DNA from: Isoetes taiwanensis
Taxonomy: Eukaryota > Streptophyta > Lycopodiopsida > Isoetales > Isoetaceae
Assembly: GCA_021234155.1 (NCBI GenBank)
Contig: JAJEKV010000137.1
Coordinates: 1,618,103-1,682,102, forward strand
Reading direction: 5' to 3'
DNA: 64,000 nucleotides
Shown here piece after piece: positions 44,221 through 55,700 of this stretch. The notes beneath the pieces are model-generated. The model did no database searches. It was not told the DNA's origin and worked only from the letters and a program-made list of their open reading frames with translations. The translations under genes were made by a program, and so were the position numbers. Positions within the stretch are counted from its first letter, which is position 1. Every line of letters begins with the position of its first letter.

Positions 44221-45115
44221 AATGTCTAGCAGATTTGGAGCTGCTCTTCTCAATGGAATTAAGGTTTATGAAGGGGGCCCTGGTTTTCAAATTTGGAAAG
44301 AACAAATGAAAAATGTTCTTGAAAATGAAAATTTATGGGAATTACTGGATGAAAACAATTCTAGTAATACTAATGGTACAGTTTGCATGGTTGCAGGAAG
44401 AAGGGAGAGTAGCTCTTCTGATGAGGCATCTGCAGCAGAAGGTCTGAGTGCAACTGCAACAAGTGGTGTTAGTGGTGCCTTTATGGGAGCTGATAAAGCA
44501 AAATTGAAGGAAGCCTATGCAATCCTAACCAGCAAGGTAGGGGAATCAATCCTGCTAAAAGCAAGGGGCAAAACCCCTGGAGAAATTTGAAAGTATCTTC
44601 TCAAACATTTTAAAGAAAAAAGTTCATTTTAAATTGATATTTTGGATAAAGAATTAAGGAAGCTCAGACTTAGAGAAGAAGATGATTTGACTAATTTTTT
44701 CTCAAAGTTTGATAATATTGTGGCAGACCTAGAAGGAGCAGGAGTGGTAATGACTGATCAACAAAAACTTCTACATGTGGCTAGGGCAGTTGGAGAGAAT
44801 AAGCAGTTAGCCACATTGATCAGGAATGTAGCCAGGACTAGGGAAAATGCTGAAGAAATGATGAGGACAGAGTTTGAGCAAAACAGAATTCTAACTGATG
44901 ATTATGATGAAAATGTTGAGGTTCTCTATGCAGGTCGATCTAAGTACAAAGGAAACAACTCAAATCAAACAAAACAAAAATGTTTTTCATTGCAAGGCTC
45001 ATGGTCACCTAAAGGCTGAATGCCCTAAACTCAAGGATGTTGAATGCTATAATTGTGGTGGCAAAGCATATTTTGCAAACAGGCGCCCCAGCAGCAAAGG
45101 AAGGAGAGGTAAATC
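44221..45115 (+). pseudogene. Ty1/copia gag with zinc knuckles
   Basis: The frame starts MSSRFGAALLNGIKVYEGG just after the primer site. The capsid-type gag region follows (WKEQMKNVLENENLWELLD, LKEAYAILTSKVGESIL, then LDKELRKLRLREEDDLTNF). A shift near 44,985 leads to a CCHC knuckle (CKAHGHLKAEC) and a degraded second one (CYNCGGKAYFANRR, lacking the last His/Cys). Gag packages the element RNA in virus-like particles. A TGA near 44,588 and the shift near 44,985 break the frame. Confidence 0.85.
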
Positions 45116-46617
45116 TAATAAAGGAAAAGGAAAGCAAGGAAGGGGTGGTGGAAGGCAAGAGGGAGCAATCAGTCTGACCCAAGAAACTGAAGGAGAAAGT
45201 AGTGAAGACGATGAGGATGCTGAGGTAAGTAATATCTCTTTGAATATTTCAAGTAAGCAATCTAATGATGCAAATAATATGTTGATATTAGATAGTGGAG
45301 CAGAGAAAACAGTAACAGGTTCAGCTAAACTACTTCAAGATGGAAAACAAGGAAAAGGAGGCTATATCAAATTAGGAAATGGAAACTTGCAAATGGTTCA
45401 ATTTTCAGGAACTCTTGAGTTGTTTGATCTACAAGGAAAAGCAGTTGTTCTAAAGGACGTCTTGTGTGTGCCAACATTAGTGAGAAATTTGATCTTTATC
45501 AGCGAGCTTGTGGACATGGGATATACTGTCATATTTGACAGAATGAAATGTATTGTTTTAGTGGATAATGAAATCAAGTTTCTGGGAAAAAGAGTAGGGA
45601 ATCTTTTTGGTTTGGAAAACAATCAAGTGCCATATGTAAATGCAATTATAGTTCCAGATATTAATATTTGGCATCAAAGATTGTGTCATACTAGTAATAA
45701 GAATATACAGGCCATGGCAAAATAGGGATTAATTGAGCATTGCAAATCAGAAGGTGAAAATAAGATGTGCTATGGCTGCGTGGTTGGAAAACATGCCAGA
45801 TTACCATTCAAAAAATCAAACAAGAGAGCTAAAAGAATTTTGGAAGTAGTGCATACAAACTTATGTGGACCTCTTAATGTAAGAGGTATCACAGGAAAAA
45901 AATACTTTATTACATTCATAGAGGATTTCAGTCGAAAGGCCAAAGTGAAGTGCTTGAGAACAAAAGATGAGGCCTTTGAGGCATTCCAAAATTTTGTTGC
46001 AGAAGTAGAACTTGAAACTGGAAACAAAGTGAAATGTGTAAGATCAGACAGGGGAGGAGAATACTTGTCTACAAGATTTAAAGGTTATTGCAAGACAAGA
46101 GGAATAAAAAGACAATTGACATGCTCTCATTCACAACAGAATGATGTAGCAGAGAGAAAAAATAGGACAATATTAAATGTTGTAAGAGCAATGCTTAAAC
46201 ACACAGGTTTACCAAATTTCTTGTGGGAAGAAGCAGTAAGAAAAATAGGACAATATTAAATGCTGTAAGAGCAATGCTTAAACACACAGGCTTACCAAAT
46301 TTCTTGTGGGAAGAAGCAGTAAGAACTGCAGTAGAAGTACAAAATGTGCTCCCATCAGTAAGTATTAATGGATCTCTACCTGAGATGCTTTGGTCTGGCA
46401 ATAAGCCTAATTCTGACAAGCTAAAAAGTTATGGATGTCTAGGGTTTGTGCATATCCCTAAAGAACAGAGGAAAAAACTTGATGATAGGGCTCTAATTGC
46501 TTATCTTGTTGGATATGATGAGCAATCTAAAGCCTATAGGTTGTTTGATCCTGCAAAAGGGAAAGTAGTAGTCAGCAGGGATGTTGTCTTTGAAAAGACA
46601 CAAATCCATCTGATGTA
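45116..46617 (+). pseudogene. Ty1/copia protease and integrase
   Basis: The protease shows MLILDSGAEKTVTGS. The integrase zinc domain (IWHQRLCHTSNKNIQAMAK, then MCYGCVVGKHARLPF) and core follow: VVHTNLCGPL (Asn where the family has Asp), KCVRSDRGGEYLS and SQQNDVAERKNRT. Next comes the C-terminal SYGCLGFVHIPKEQRKKLD and GYDEQSKAYRLFDP. A TAG follows NIQAMAK. An 83-bp tandem duplication at 46,158-46,323 (AAAAATAGGACAATATTAAA onward) repeats the helix after the catalytic Glu and shifts the frame. The integrase is therefore dead. Confidence 0.85.
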
Positions 46618-48032
46618 ACTGTAAAGCAAAGGGAGCCATCTCGAGATATACAACAATTAGATAAACTAGCAAATATATATGATGATGATGTTGAAACTAA
46701 TATACCAGTACTGCAGAAGAATGAAGCCACTGATGTGCAGGTAGAACAACCACAAGAAGATGGAGAAATTACTGTACAAGAAGAACAACCAACAAAAGCC
46801 ATTGTTCAGGTTGCAAGGAGAACAAGTGCTCAAATTCTACAGGATGAAGCAAAAGATGTTAGTCCTGATTTATTTGGTAGAGGTTCTTCTGGTAAGAGTA
46901 GAAGGTTAAAACATAATGCAGCAGAGATAAATATCATTGAGATTTTAGCAATGATTGATCTTGAAGTCCCGAAAACATTCGATGAAACAATGAGCAGTAC
47001 AGATGCAAAAAAATGGATTGATGCAATGGAGGAGGAACTCAATGCCTTCAGGAGAACTGAAACTTTTGAATTGGTGGATCTACCTAAAGGTAGAAGTGCT
47101 GTAGGATGTAAATGGATATATAAAATTAAACAGAGCACTGAAGGAGATTTGATATAAAGCAAGGTTAGTAGCACAAGGGTTTTCTCAAAAACAAGGAATT
47201 GATTATGAGGATACATTTTCTCCCATAGTAAAGATGACAAGCATACGAATGCTGTTAGCAATGGCAAATGCTCAGGATTTAGAGGTACATCACATGGATG
47301 TCATCACAGCCTTTCTTAATGCAAAATTAGAAGAGGACATTTATATGAAACAGCCTCCTGGTTTTGAACAAGGGAAAAACAAAATGTGGAAACTAAAAAG
47401 AGCTGTATATGGGCTGAAGCGATCACCAAGGCAAAGATATTTGTGTATGGACACTTATCTAAGGGAACAGGGATTCACTAAGCTCAAAGATGATGGGAAC
47501 ATATACCTGTTCAAAGATGGTGCAGACTTATGTTACATTGCATTATATGTGGATGACAATGTTATGATCAGCAGCAGCTTGAATGTACTTCAAAAGTGCA
47601 AAGATAACTTGAAAAAAGGGTTTAAAATGACTGATTTAGGGGAGCTTAAAAAATTTCTAGGCATTGAAGTATATAGGGACGGGAGCAATAAAGTTATGGC
47701 CCTGTCACAAGGATAGAATATTATGGGAATCCTTAAAAGATTTAATATGGAAAATTGCAAGACAGTTAAAACACCAATGGTACCAGGAAACAAAATGTCA
47801 AAGGATCAATGCCCTCAGACAGACAAGGAAAAGACTGAAATTCAAGATTTGCCTTATAGGGAATTGATTGGATGCCTTCTTTACTTGGCAAACTGCACCA
47901 GACCTGATATTTCATGCTGTTAATATATTGAGTAGATACTGCAATAATTTTGGAATAATGCATTGGCAAGCTGCTAAAAGGGTGATCAGATATTTGAAAG
48001 GGACAGTAAACCATGGTATCTTGTTTGATTCA
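46618..48032 (+). pseudogene. Ty1/copia reverse transcriptase, cut at RNase H
   Basis: RT motifs in order are DAMEEELNAFRRTETFELVD, GCKWIYKIK, then after a shift near 47,156 ARLVAQGFSQKQGIDYEDTF, VHHMDVITAFLNAKLEEDIY, VYGLKRSPRQRY, ALYVDDNVMI (active site), DLGELKKFLGIEVYRD, YRELIGCLLYLANCTRPDI and AKRVIRYLKGTVNHGILFDS. The element is cut right after this point, at about 48,032. RNase H resumes at 2,359 on the minus strand. The expected rest of pol and the 3' LTR are absent downstream. Confidence 0.85.
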
Positions 48033-48092
48033 CATGAGTTATTTATCAACTATCGCTATGATAGACCTCTCCCATTTGAGATGGAACAATAG
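48033..48092 (+). pseudogene. candidate C-terminal end of the SET-like gene
   Basis: Just after the copia cut comes HELFINYRYDRPLPFEMEQ and a stop. It is not copia RNase H, but it resembles the post-core end of SET domains (GEELF..Y.Y). It would join in frame with the fragment ending at 2,360 on the minus strand if the interval were inverted. With only 19 residues the assignment is weak on its own. Confidence 0.35.
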
Positions 48093-48177
48093 TATTGTTG
48101 TACTAAAAAAAAGGAATAAAGAGGTTTTTTTTTTTTAATATGTTTTTTGTCATTCGTGAGTCTATACAAATGGTTGT

Positions 48178-51100
48178 ATGTATTTTATACTTATTACATT
48201 ATTTGACATGATGGTTAATACGTTACTCCTGTTTAATGAACTCATTCAGAGCGGTCTCCATCCCGATCCATTAGTTCTAAGTTACAGGCAAAGGGAAACC
48301 TATCGTCGTGAATTTCAAGCCAGAGCGCACCAATATGAAGATATTGCGTACGATCAATATGAAGAGGATGAAACTATTGACGAACCCGAGAACGAAGTCT
48401 TTCGTGACGAGCCGATGCTCGATATGTTGCACGCTCTTCAAGAATTACCTGATATTGATTTAGATGATGTCGAGGATGGTGGTGGAGAGGATATGGTAGA
48501 AGATGTTGGATACCCTTCGAGGATTGGTCGTACTGACGATGACCCTATTGTTATCGAAGCAGAAACGCAGTTATTTCCTGCGTCTCGAACCTCTCGTTTG
48601 TCGGCGTGCCTGCTAATTCTCAATCTCCAAACCAAGTTCAAGTGGAGCAATGCAAGTGTCTCTGCTCTATTGAGGTGACATACTTATCAAGTCTTTCTAT
48701 CTTACCACCATCTCCATCTTTTATCTTACCACTCTTAGATGCGCAGGTTATTGCACGAGAAGATCCTTCCATGAGAAGAACAATATGCCTACCTACGGAT
48801 CTCAAGTTAAGAAAATGATTCAAGCGACCGGCCTTGGTTATAAAGTCATACATGCATGTCCAAATGATTGTATGATCTTCTATCCCCCTGCCGAGCATGA
48901 GAAGTCCACTCATTGTCTCGTATGTAATGAACCGAGATACAGGAATGACCTAAAGGGAAAACGGTACCTCAGAAGGTTATTCGACACTTTCCAATAATCC
49001 CAAGGTATATGCATCACCACTTCTTACAAATAGTTGTAAATTCACTTATTTTCGGTACTTATATGTTGCCTATAATTTATTCTATAGGTTAAAGTTGATG
49101 TTCCGTTGCAAGACATTGGCTAGCCTAATGGACTTCACGGCTACACATGCATCTAGTGATGATGTGATGCGAGTCCCGAGCGTTACAAGCAGTAGCTTTG
49201 AAGCATGTCGATGCGACATGGCCTGACTTTGGAAAAGAACCACGTAACGTCGCGTTTGGGCCTGGCCACCGATGGCGAAAACCCATATGGTACACAATCG
49301 ATCGCATGGTCTACATGGCCGCTGATGATAGTGAACTACAACATACCCCCATGGTTGTTGATGAAGAGTGGGCACATTATGATGACTTTATTGATACCGG
49401 GATGAAAAACCAAGTAATTTAGATGTGTACCTAAGAATAATTGTGGATGAGTTACTCCCTTTGTGGAACACAATTATTCAGTGTCCACGATGCCCATAAA
49501 ATGACGCTTTTAATCTTAGAGGTATACTATTGTGGACTATGCATGACTTTCCCTGGTTTGCCGAAAGTGTTCGGGTTTAAGACATCTGGGCACTTCCCTT
49601 GCATGATATGTGGGGAAAAGTTGCAGCACCGCCACTCTAAGCATCCAAGAAAGTAGTATACGAGGGTTTTAGGAAGTATTTGCCGCCACGCACCCCCTTC
49701 AAAAGCAAAGGCGTGCACAATTTGGTGGCACCAGAGACTATACGAACCACCAAGCTGCACTACCATACGAGAATGGGGTGAGCGTTGGGATAAGAAGGAA
49801 GAGGGGGAAATCCGCAAGGGGAAACTGTGGGGGCACTCAGAATGAGGAGGTCGAGCCGACCTAGACAAAGGAGGATGAGGAATTATACGATGGTGGCGAG
49901 GAAGCCACGGGAGGAGGAAGTCTTTACCGCCAATATGAAAAGGAAGTCCGCTTTTTATAGACTACCATATTGGACCGACCTACCGATTCAACACCTTTTA
50001 GACCCGATGCATATCTTCAAGAACGGGGAAACTCTTTATGGAAGCATGTATTTGGTCAAAAAAGACACAACAAAATGCCGTGATGGACCTTAAGGTAAGT
50101 AATACAAAGAAAGAGGCATGGATCCGAGGTGAAGGGCAACCACTTCCTCCCAAAAAATGGGTTATTGCTAGGGCTGACCATCGAAGCTATTTATGATGAT
50201 TTAAGGGCCCTTAGAACACCAACCGTTACATGCAATCATTGGCGAACCGCATTCACAAGTAGTGGGGAGCCGATCGGGTTTAAAGTCCCATGATCGCATA
50301 AGTTCTTGCATGTAAGCAATTGAAGTCCACATATATATGCACTACTATAAAATGTAACCCATAACTTATATTTGGTGTTTGGATCATGCAGTTCTTCATG
50401 CCCCCGACCTTTAGGGAGTTTTTAGACAAGGGACCATTGGAGGCAATAAGTGCCCTATCAAAGGTCATAAGGTTGTTACCCATGTTGATTTAGTGGTCCC
50501 CCGCCTATTTTATTTGTGGCTAAGTTTTTGTTTTGGACCTCATAGGTGGATGTGTAAAAAAAACTATACCGAAAAGACTAAATTGAAGAGATGAAAGTGA
50601 AAATGGCAGAGGCATGTTGCTTGTTGGAGAAGGAGTTTCCTACGAGCTTTCTTTTGACATACAAAACCCATCTTTTGGTACATCTTATTGAGGAAGTGGA
50701 GTCATGAACCGTATATGCCGATGGATGTTTTTCTTGGAAAGGTTTATGAAGTTATTGAAGGATATGGTGCGCCAAAGAGCACGCCCCAAGGTAGTATGGC
50801 GAGGGATGGCTTGCGAAAGAGTCACTTTTCTATATGACGTATATATTTCCGCCAGACATCCGTGATGCACCTCGCTATGGAGGATGAAGGGGACGAAAGA
50901 TTGTGGGGGTAGTGGCGTAAGGCAATGGTATGCGTAAGTCATTTCCTACCGATATGATCATTAAGGTTAATCAATTTCTTCTTTACAATTCGGCACCAAT
51001 GGCAAAATGGATTGCTCGTTATGAGAACGCAAAGGAAGAAATGGAAGAGAAGAGGCATGAATGGAGACGACATAATAGACGAGCCCCGCACTCGATGGAT

Positions 51101-52000
51101 ATGAACCCTTGTCGGACAAGATGGAAAGAGAATGGGTACTACAGCTTTGACCGATGCATATCACAAGGGGAGTATATTACAGCCTACTTTAATGGGCATA
51201 CGCACAAGGTGTCATGAAAAGGTAGTTGCAACAAATTATGTTGATGTCGAAATCGAAAGTATTTTCTTTTGATGTTATTGTATCTATTGACATTAATGGT
51301 GCTTTTGATGTGATATATCTTACTCCTCGATATGGTGGCATGGGACCCACTATCGTGGTGAGTTCTCTTGACATACACAGAAGACTTGTGGATCATGGAG
51401 TCATGGCATCATTCACGATGGAGTTTCAATCAAGTGTTGCCGATCGTAATCGCCGTGAAGCCACCCGTGATTGGGTCGGAGGTTAAAGACTATAATGGAG
51501 GTGGATGTTGGTGGCAATTTTAAGACCTTCATATTCGACGCCGATTGGTTTGACCTTCAATTAAGGGGGCCAGGCCTACAAAGAAAGTATGATAGAACAA
51601 GTGGCTTTTTCATTGTCAACTCTAGCAAGATGTACCGGTAGTGAGACGCTTTGTCCTTCCGCATAACCGCGGAACAGTACACACACATACACATATCCAC
51701 TTCAAAATTTAGACCATCAATATCAATCTCACGCCCAAATTTCTTTGACCAGATTTTTTTTCTTTACCGATCGACAAGACCCAACATGGTGGTTTATCAT
51801 ACAAACTACACCGAGGGGACGCCCAATATTCCAAGGTGTTGTGCTAGAGGAGTCAATAACGTCCCAAGAGCCCTCCGCGCATCAAGGCATTCAAACTCAC
51901 CGAAAAAAACGAAAGCATCAAGAGGTTGGACCACCAGCTCTCATGCAAAGATCTTACACCGAGCAATTCCACGAAATACGATGTACTTCGGCATTTTAAT
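48178..52000 (+). pseudogene. CACTA (En/Spm) TNP2-type transposase, decayed
   Basis: In order on the plus strand, the N-terminal acidic region reads DEPENEVFRDEPMLDMLHAL. Then come RLSACLLILNLQTKFKWSN and GYKVIHACPNDCMIFYPP (the TNP2 cysteine motif), CLVCNEPRYRNDLKGK, ATDGENPYGTQSIAWSTWPL, NYNIPPWLLMKSG, ILLWTMHDFPWF, LPIQHLLDPMHIFKN, and AYFNGHTHKVS. The DUF4216-type tail (FKTFIFDADWFDLQLRG, DPTWWFIIQTTPRGRPIF) follows. TNP2 excises and inserts CACTA elements. Introns or shifts separate nearly every block and many stops occur. The terminal CACTA repeats were not found at either end. Confidence 0.8.
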
Positions 52001-52644
52001 ACAAATGTTGGTAATGCTAACAATGACGACTCTAGTTAGCACCTAGAGGAGACGATCATTAAATTCTATATGTCAAATATTATGCACATCCTCGATTGCA
52101 ATCCTTCTGATAGGCTATGTCTATTGGTCTTCGTGTGCAATAAAAACCCATTCAATTCAATTCTTTTTTCTCCCCCCCCCTCCCCCTTTTGGTATACATT
52201 ATATCCCTGAGGAATAAAGAACGGCTGGAACATGGGCTCAAAGAAGCCACATAGGCTCAAGCATTGCCTCTAGACTAGAACATGCAAAGAGTCTTCAATG
52301 GTATCTTAGTTACTTCCGATTTTCTCTAACCTTAAACCAGTGCCACCACCAAGTTAACCTGATCATTGCTTAATTTGATGCTATCCACTAGCTTTCTGTT
52401 GTGGATCACTGCTCTACCTTTCAAACAGATAATAATAATGGTATTTTGTAGGGTGAACAAGTCCAAATACATAGAGTGAAGCATGAGGAGCCTATAGACG
52501 TTGAACGTGTAGGCGTTGCATTTCCCTTAGGGTCGAACATGCTACCTAGGTTCAAACAAGCCTCTTAGGCTCAAGCATTGTCTAGGCTCAAACATGCCCC
52601 ATAGATCAAACATGTACACAACAAAAAAAAAAAATAGTTAAACC
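52001..52644. other. no recognised gene; short AGGCTCAAGCATG-type repeats
   Basis: Non-coding. A motif near TAGGCTCAAGCATTG occurs at about 52,251, 52,568 and 52,589 with variants. C and A homopolymers lie at 52,172-52,187 and 52,621-52,634. Confidence 0.4.
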
Positions 52645-52710
52645 ACGTCGCTATAACCAAATACGTCGCATGCGACGTATTGACGTCGCATGCGACGTAC
52701 ACAGCGACGT
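52645..52710. repeat. CpG palindrome cluster 3 at the satellite edge
   Basis: Two perfect palindromes, ATACGTCGCATGCGACGTAT (52,661-52,680) and ACGTCGCATGCGACGT (52,683-52,698), are bracketed by inverted half-sites ACGTCGCT (52,645) and AGCGACGT (to 52,710). The inner 16-mer is identical to 4,031-4,046. The satellite array starts about 30 bases later. Confidence 0.8.
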
Positions 52711-55700
52711 TTAAAACACATTTCTTAGTTGGGTGAACATGAGTGGTCTTCTGGTCACAGAACTTGGTCCCCGTGGCAAGTCGACGCTTCGAGTCCATTG
52801 GGCGGAGCCAAATCGCAGCCCTAGAGAGGGAGGGCGCCTTCGGCCCGGCCCCTGTGGCCTTGGGGAGAGGGAAATTCGGGCAAGCAACCCGGGATTTTAG
52901 GGTCCGTGGTTCAAGGCCAACACCCCCACTCCATCGCCAAGTCACGCGGCGCAAGGTCCCGCCTGACCGGGACAAGGAGAGGGCCTCCAAAACGTGAAAC
53001 CCCGCGGGCTGCCGTGTTCTAGAAGGGTTTGGCGCTTTGGGGCCGGTGACTTGGTCTGCTGCACTTGGGACCCGGCCGAGAAGCCGCACCGGTGAATACG
53101 GAGCAAGGGAACCCACGGAACGGAGTTTGGGCCCTGCCCTCCTCCCGCGTGGCAAGTAGAAGCCTGGGGCTTTGCAAGGGGCAAGACATTCATAAATTCG
53201 CAATTAATGCATTGTAATGAAAATAAATTTGATTTTTGCCACCTGGAATCCTAATCCATTTCCAAAGACACAACCCAATTTTCTAAATTTTCGAGAAGGT
53301 CTAGGTCAAAGGGTTAGCATTAGAACGGCCGGGGGCAGCCCGCTGTGGGCAACCGAAGCCGCACCCTTCCCCAAGTCAAACGAGGCCGACCTTGCAAATG
53401 ATCCCTCACAAGAGGGGAGAGTCCGACCCCAAGAGGCGGGATCCAAAAAGTTCCCGAGGCAGCCTTTTCCTCGGCCAGCCCCCCCTGGGCTGACGCTTAA
53501 CCACCACCCTCCCGAGCCCTGCCTCCCCTATCCGACCGCTGATCCTCCGCTCTCGTGGGCCCCTCTTCGAAGGCCCAAAAGATTCCGTGATCGGGTCCGA
53601 GAACTTGTCAAACCAAGGGCGCCCCGAGGCTCCGCCCTTTGTAGAAACCGCAGTTGTCTTGTCGCTCGCACCGGGAGGCTCCTAATGGCAAATCGACCCC
53701 TGCCAAATCGTCCGAATGGCTAAAATTACCCTAGGGAGCAAGTTACAAGGTCGGTTTTGCAAAAGAAAGAAACACTCACGCCTCCACGACAAGATCCCGC
53801 ATCCACATCCTAGGCCAATTGACTACGAGTGTGATGGAAGTGAGCTACTTTGGCGCTTCTTGAGGTCGGGTGGTCTTCTCGCCACGGAACTTGGTCCCCA
53901 GGGCAACGCCGACGCTCGAGTCCATTGGCAGAGTCAAATCGCACCCCGAGAGGGGGAGGTCGCCTCGGCCCGGCCCCTGTGGCCTTGGGGAGAGGAAATT
54001 CGGGCAAGCAGCCCGGGGATTTTAGGGTCCGCGGCTCAAGGCCAACACCCCCACTCCACGCCAAGTCACACGGCGCAAGGTCCCGCCTGACCGGACAGGA
54101 GAGGGCCTCCAAAAACGTAAACCCCGCGGGCTGCCGTGTTCTAGAAGGGTTTGGCGCTTTGGGGCCGAGACTTGGTCCGCTGCACTTGGGACCCGGCCGA
54201 GGAGCCGCAGCCGAGAATACGGAGCAAGGGGAACCGGACGAGCGGAGTTTGGGCCTGTCCTCCTCCCGATGTGGCAAGTAGAAGTCGGGGGCTTTGCAAA
54301 GGGCAAGACATTCATAAATTCGCAATTAATGCATTGTACCTAAAATAAATTTGATTTTTTTGCCACCGAATCCTAATCCATTTCCAAAGACACAGCCCAA
54401 TTTTCTAAATTTTCGAGAAGGTCTAGGGTCAAAGGGTTAGCATTAGAACGGTCGGGCAGCCCGCTGGTGGCAACCGAGCCGCACCCCTTCCCCAAGTCAA
54501 ACGAGGCCGACCTTGCAAAATCCCTCACAAGAGGGGAGAGTCCTGACCCCAAGAGGCGGGATCCAAAAGTTCCCCGAGGCAGCCCTTCCCCGGCAGCCTC
54601 CCCGGGGCTGACGCTAATGACCACCCCTCCCGAGCCCGGCCTCCCCTATCCGACCGCTGATCCTCCGCTCAGGGGCCCCTCTTCGAAGGCCCAAAAGATT
54701 CCGTGATCGGGTCCGAGAACTTGTCAAACCGCTGGCCCCCGAGGCCGGCCTTTGTAGAAACCGCAGTTGTCTTGTCGCTCGGGCACCGGGAGGCCCGAAT
54801 GGCAAATCGACCGCGCCAAATCGTCCTAATGGCGAAATTACCCTAGGGAGCAAGTTACAAGGTCGGTTTTGCAAAAGAAAGAAACACTCACGCCCACGAC
54901 AAGATCCCCGCGATCCACATCCTAGGCCAATTGACTACGAAAGTGTGATGGAAGTGAGCTACTTTGGCGCTTGAGGTCGGGTGGTCTTCGCCACGGAACT
55001 TGGTCCCTGTGGCAACGCCGACGCTCGAGTCCATTGGCGTAGTCAAATCGCGATTCCTGAGAGGGGAGGTCGCCCGTCCCGGCCCCTGTGGCCTTGGGGA
55101 GAGGAAATTCGGGGCAAGCAGCCCGGGGATTTTAGGGTCCGCGGCTCAAGGCCAACACCCCCACTCCACGCCAAGTCACGCCGCAAGGTCCCGCCTCGAA
55201 TCGACAAGGAGAGGGCCTCCAAAACGTAAACCCCCGTGGGCTGCCGTGTTCTAGAAGGGTTTGCGCTTTGGGGCCGACTTGGTCTGCTGCACTTGGGACC
55301 TGGCCGAGAAGCCGCAGCCGAATACGGAGCAAGGGGAACTGACGGAACGGAGTTTGGGCCTGTCCTCCTCCCCGATGTGGCAAGTAGAAGTCGGGGGCTT
55401 TGGCAAGACATTCATAAATTCGCAATTAATGCATTGTACGAAAATAAATTCTGATTTTTTGCCACTGGATTCCTAACCCATCTCCAGCACACAGCCCAAT
55501 TTTCAAATTTTCTGAGAAGGTCTAGGTCAAAGGGTTAGCATTAGAACGGGTCGGGCAGCCCGCTGTGGCAACCGAGCCGGCACCCTTCCCCAAGTCAAAC
55601 GAGGCCAGACCTTGCAGCCATCCCTCACAAGAGGGGAGAGTCCGACCCCAAGAGGCGGGATCCAAAAGTTCCCGAGGCAGCCCCTTCCCCGGCAGCGCCC

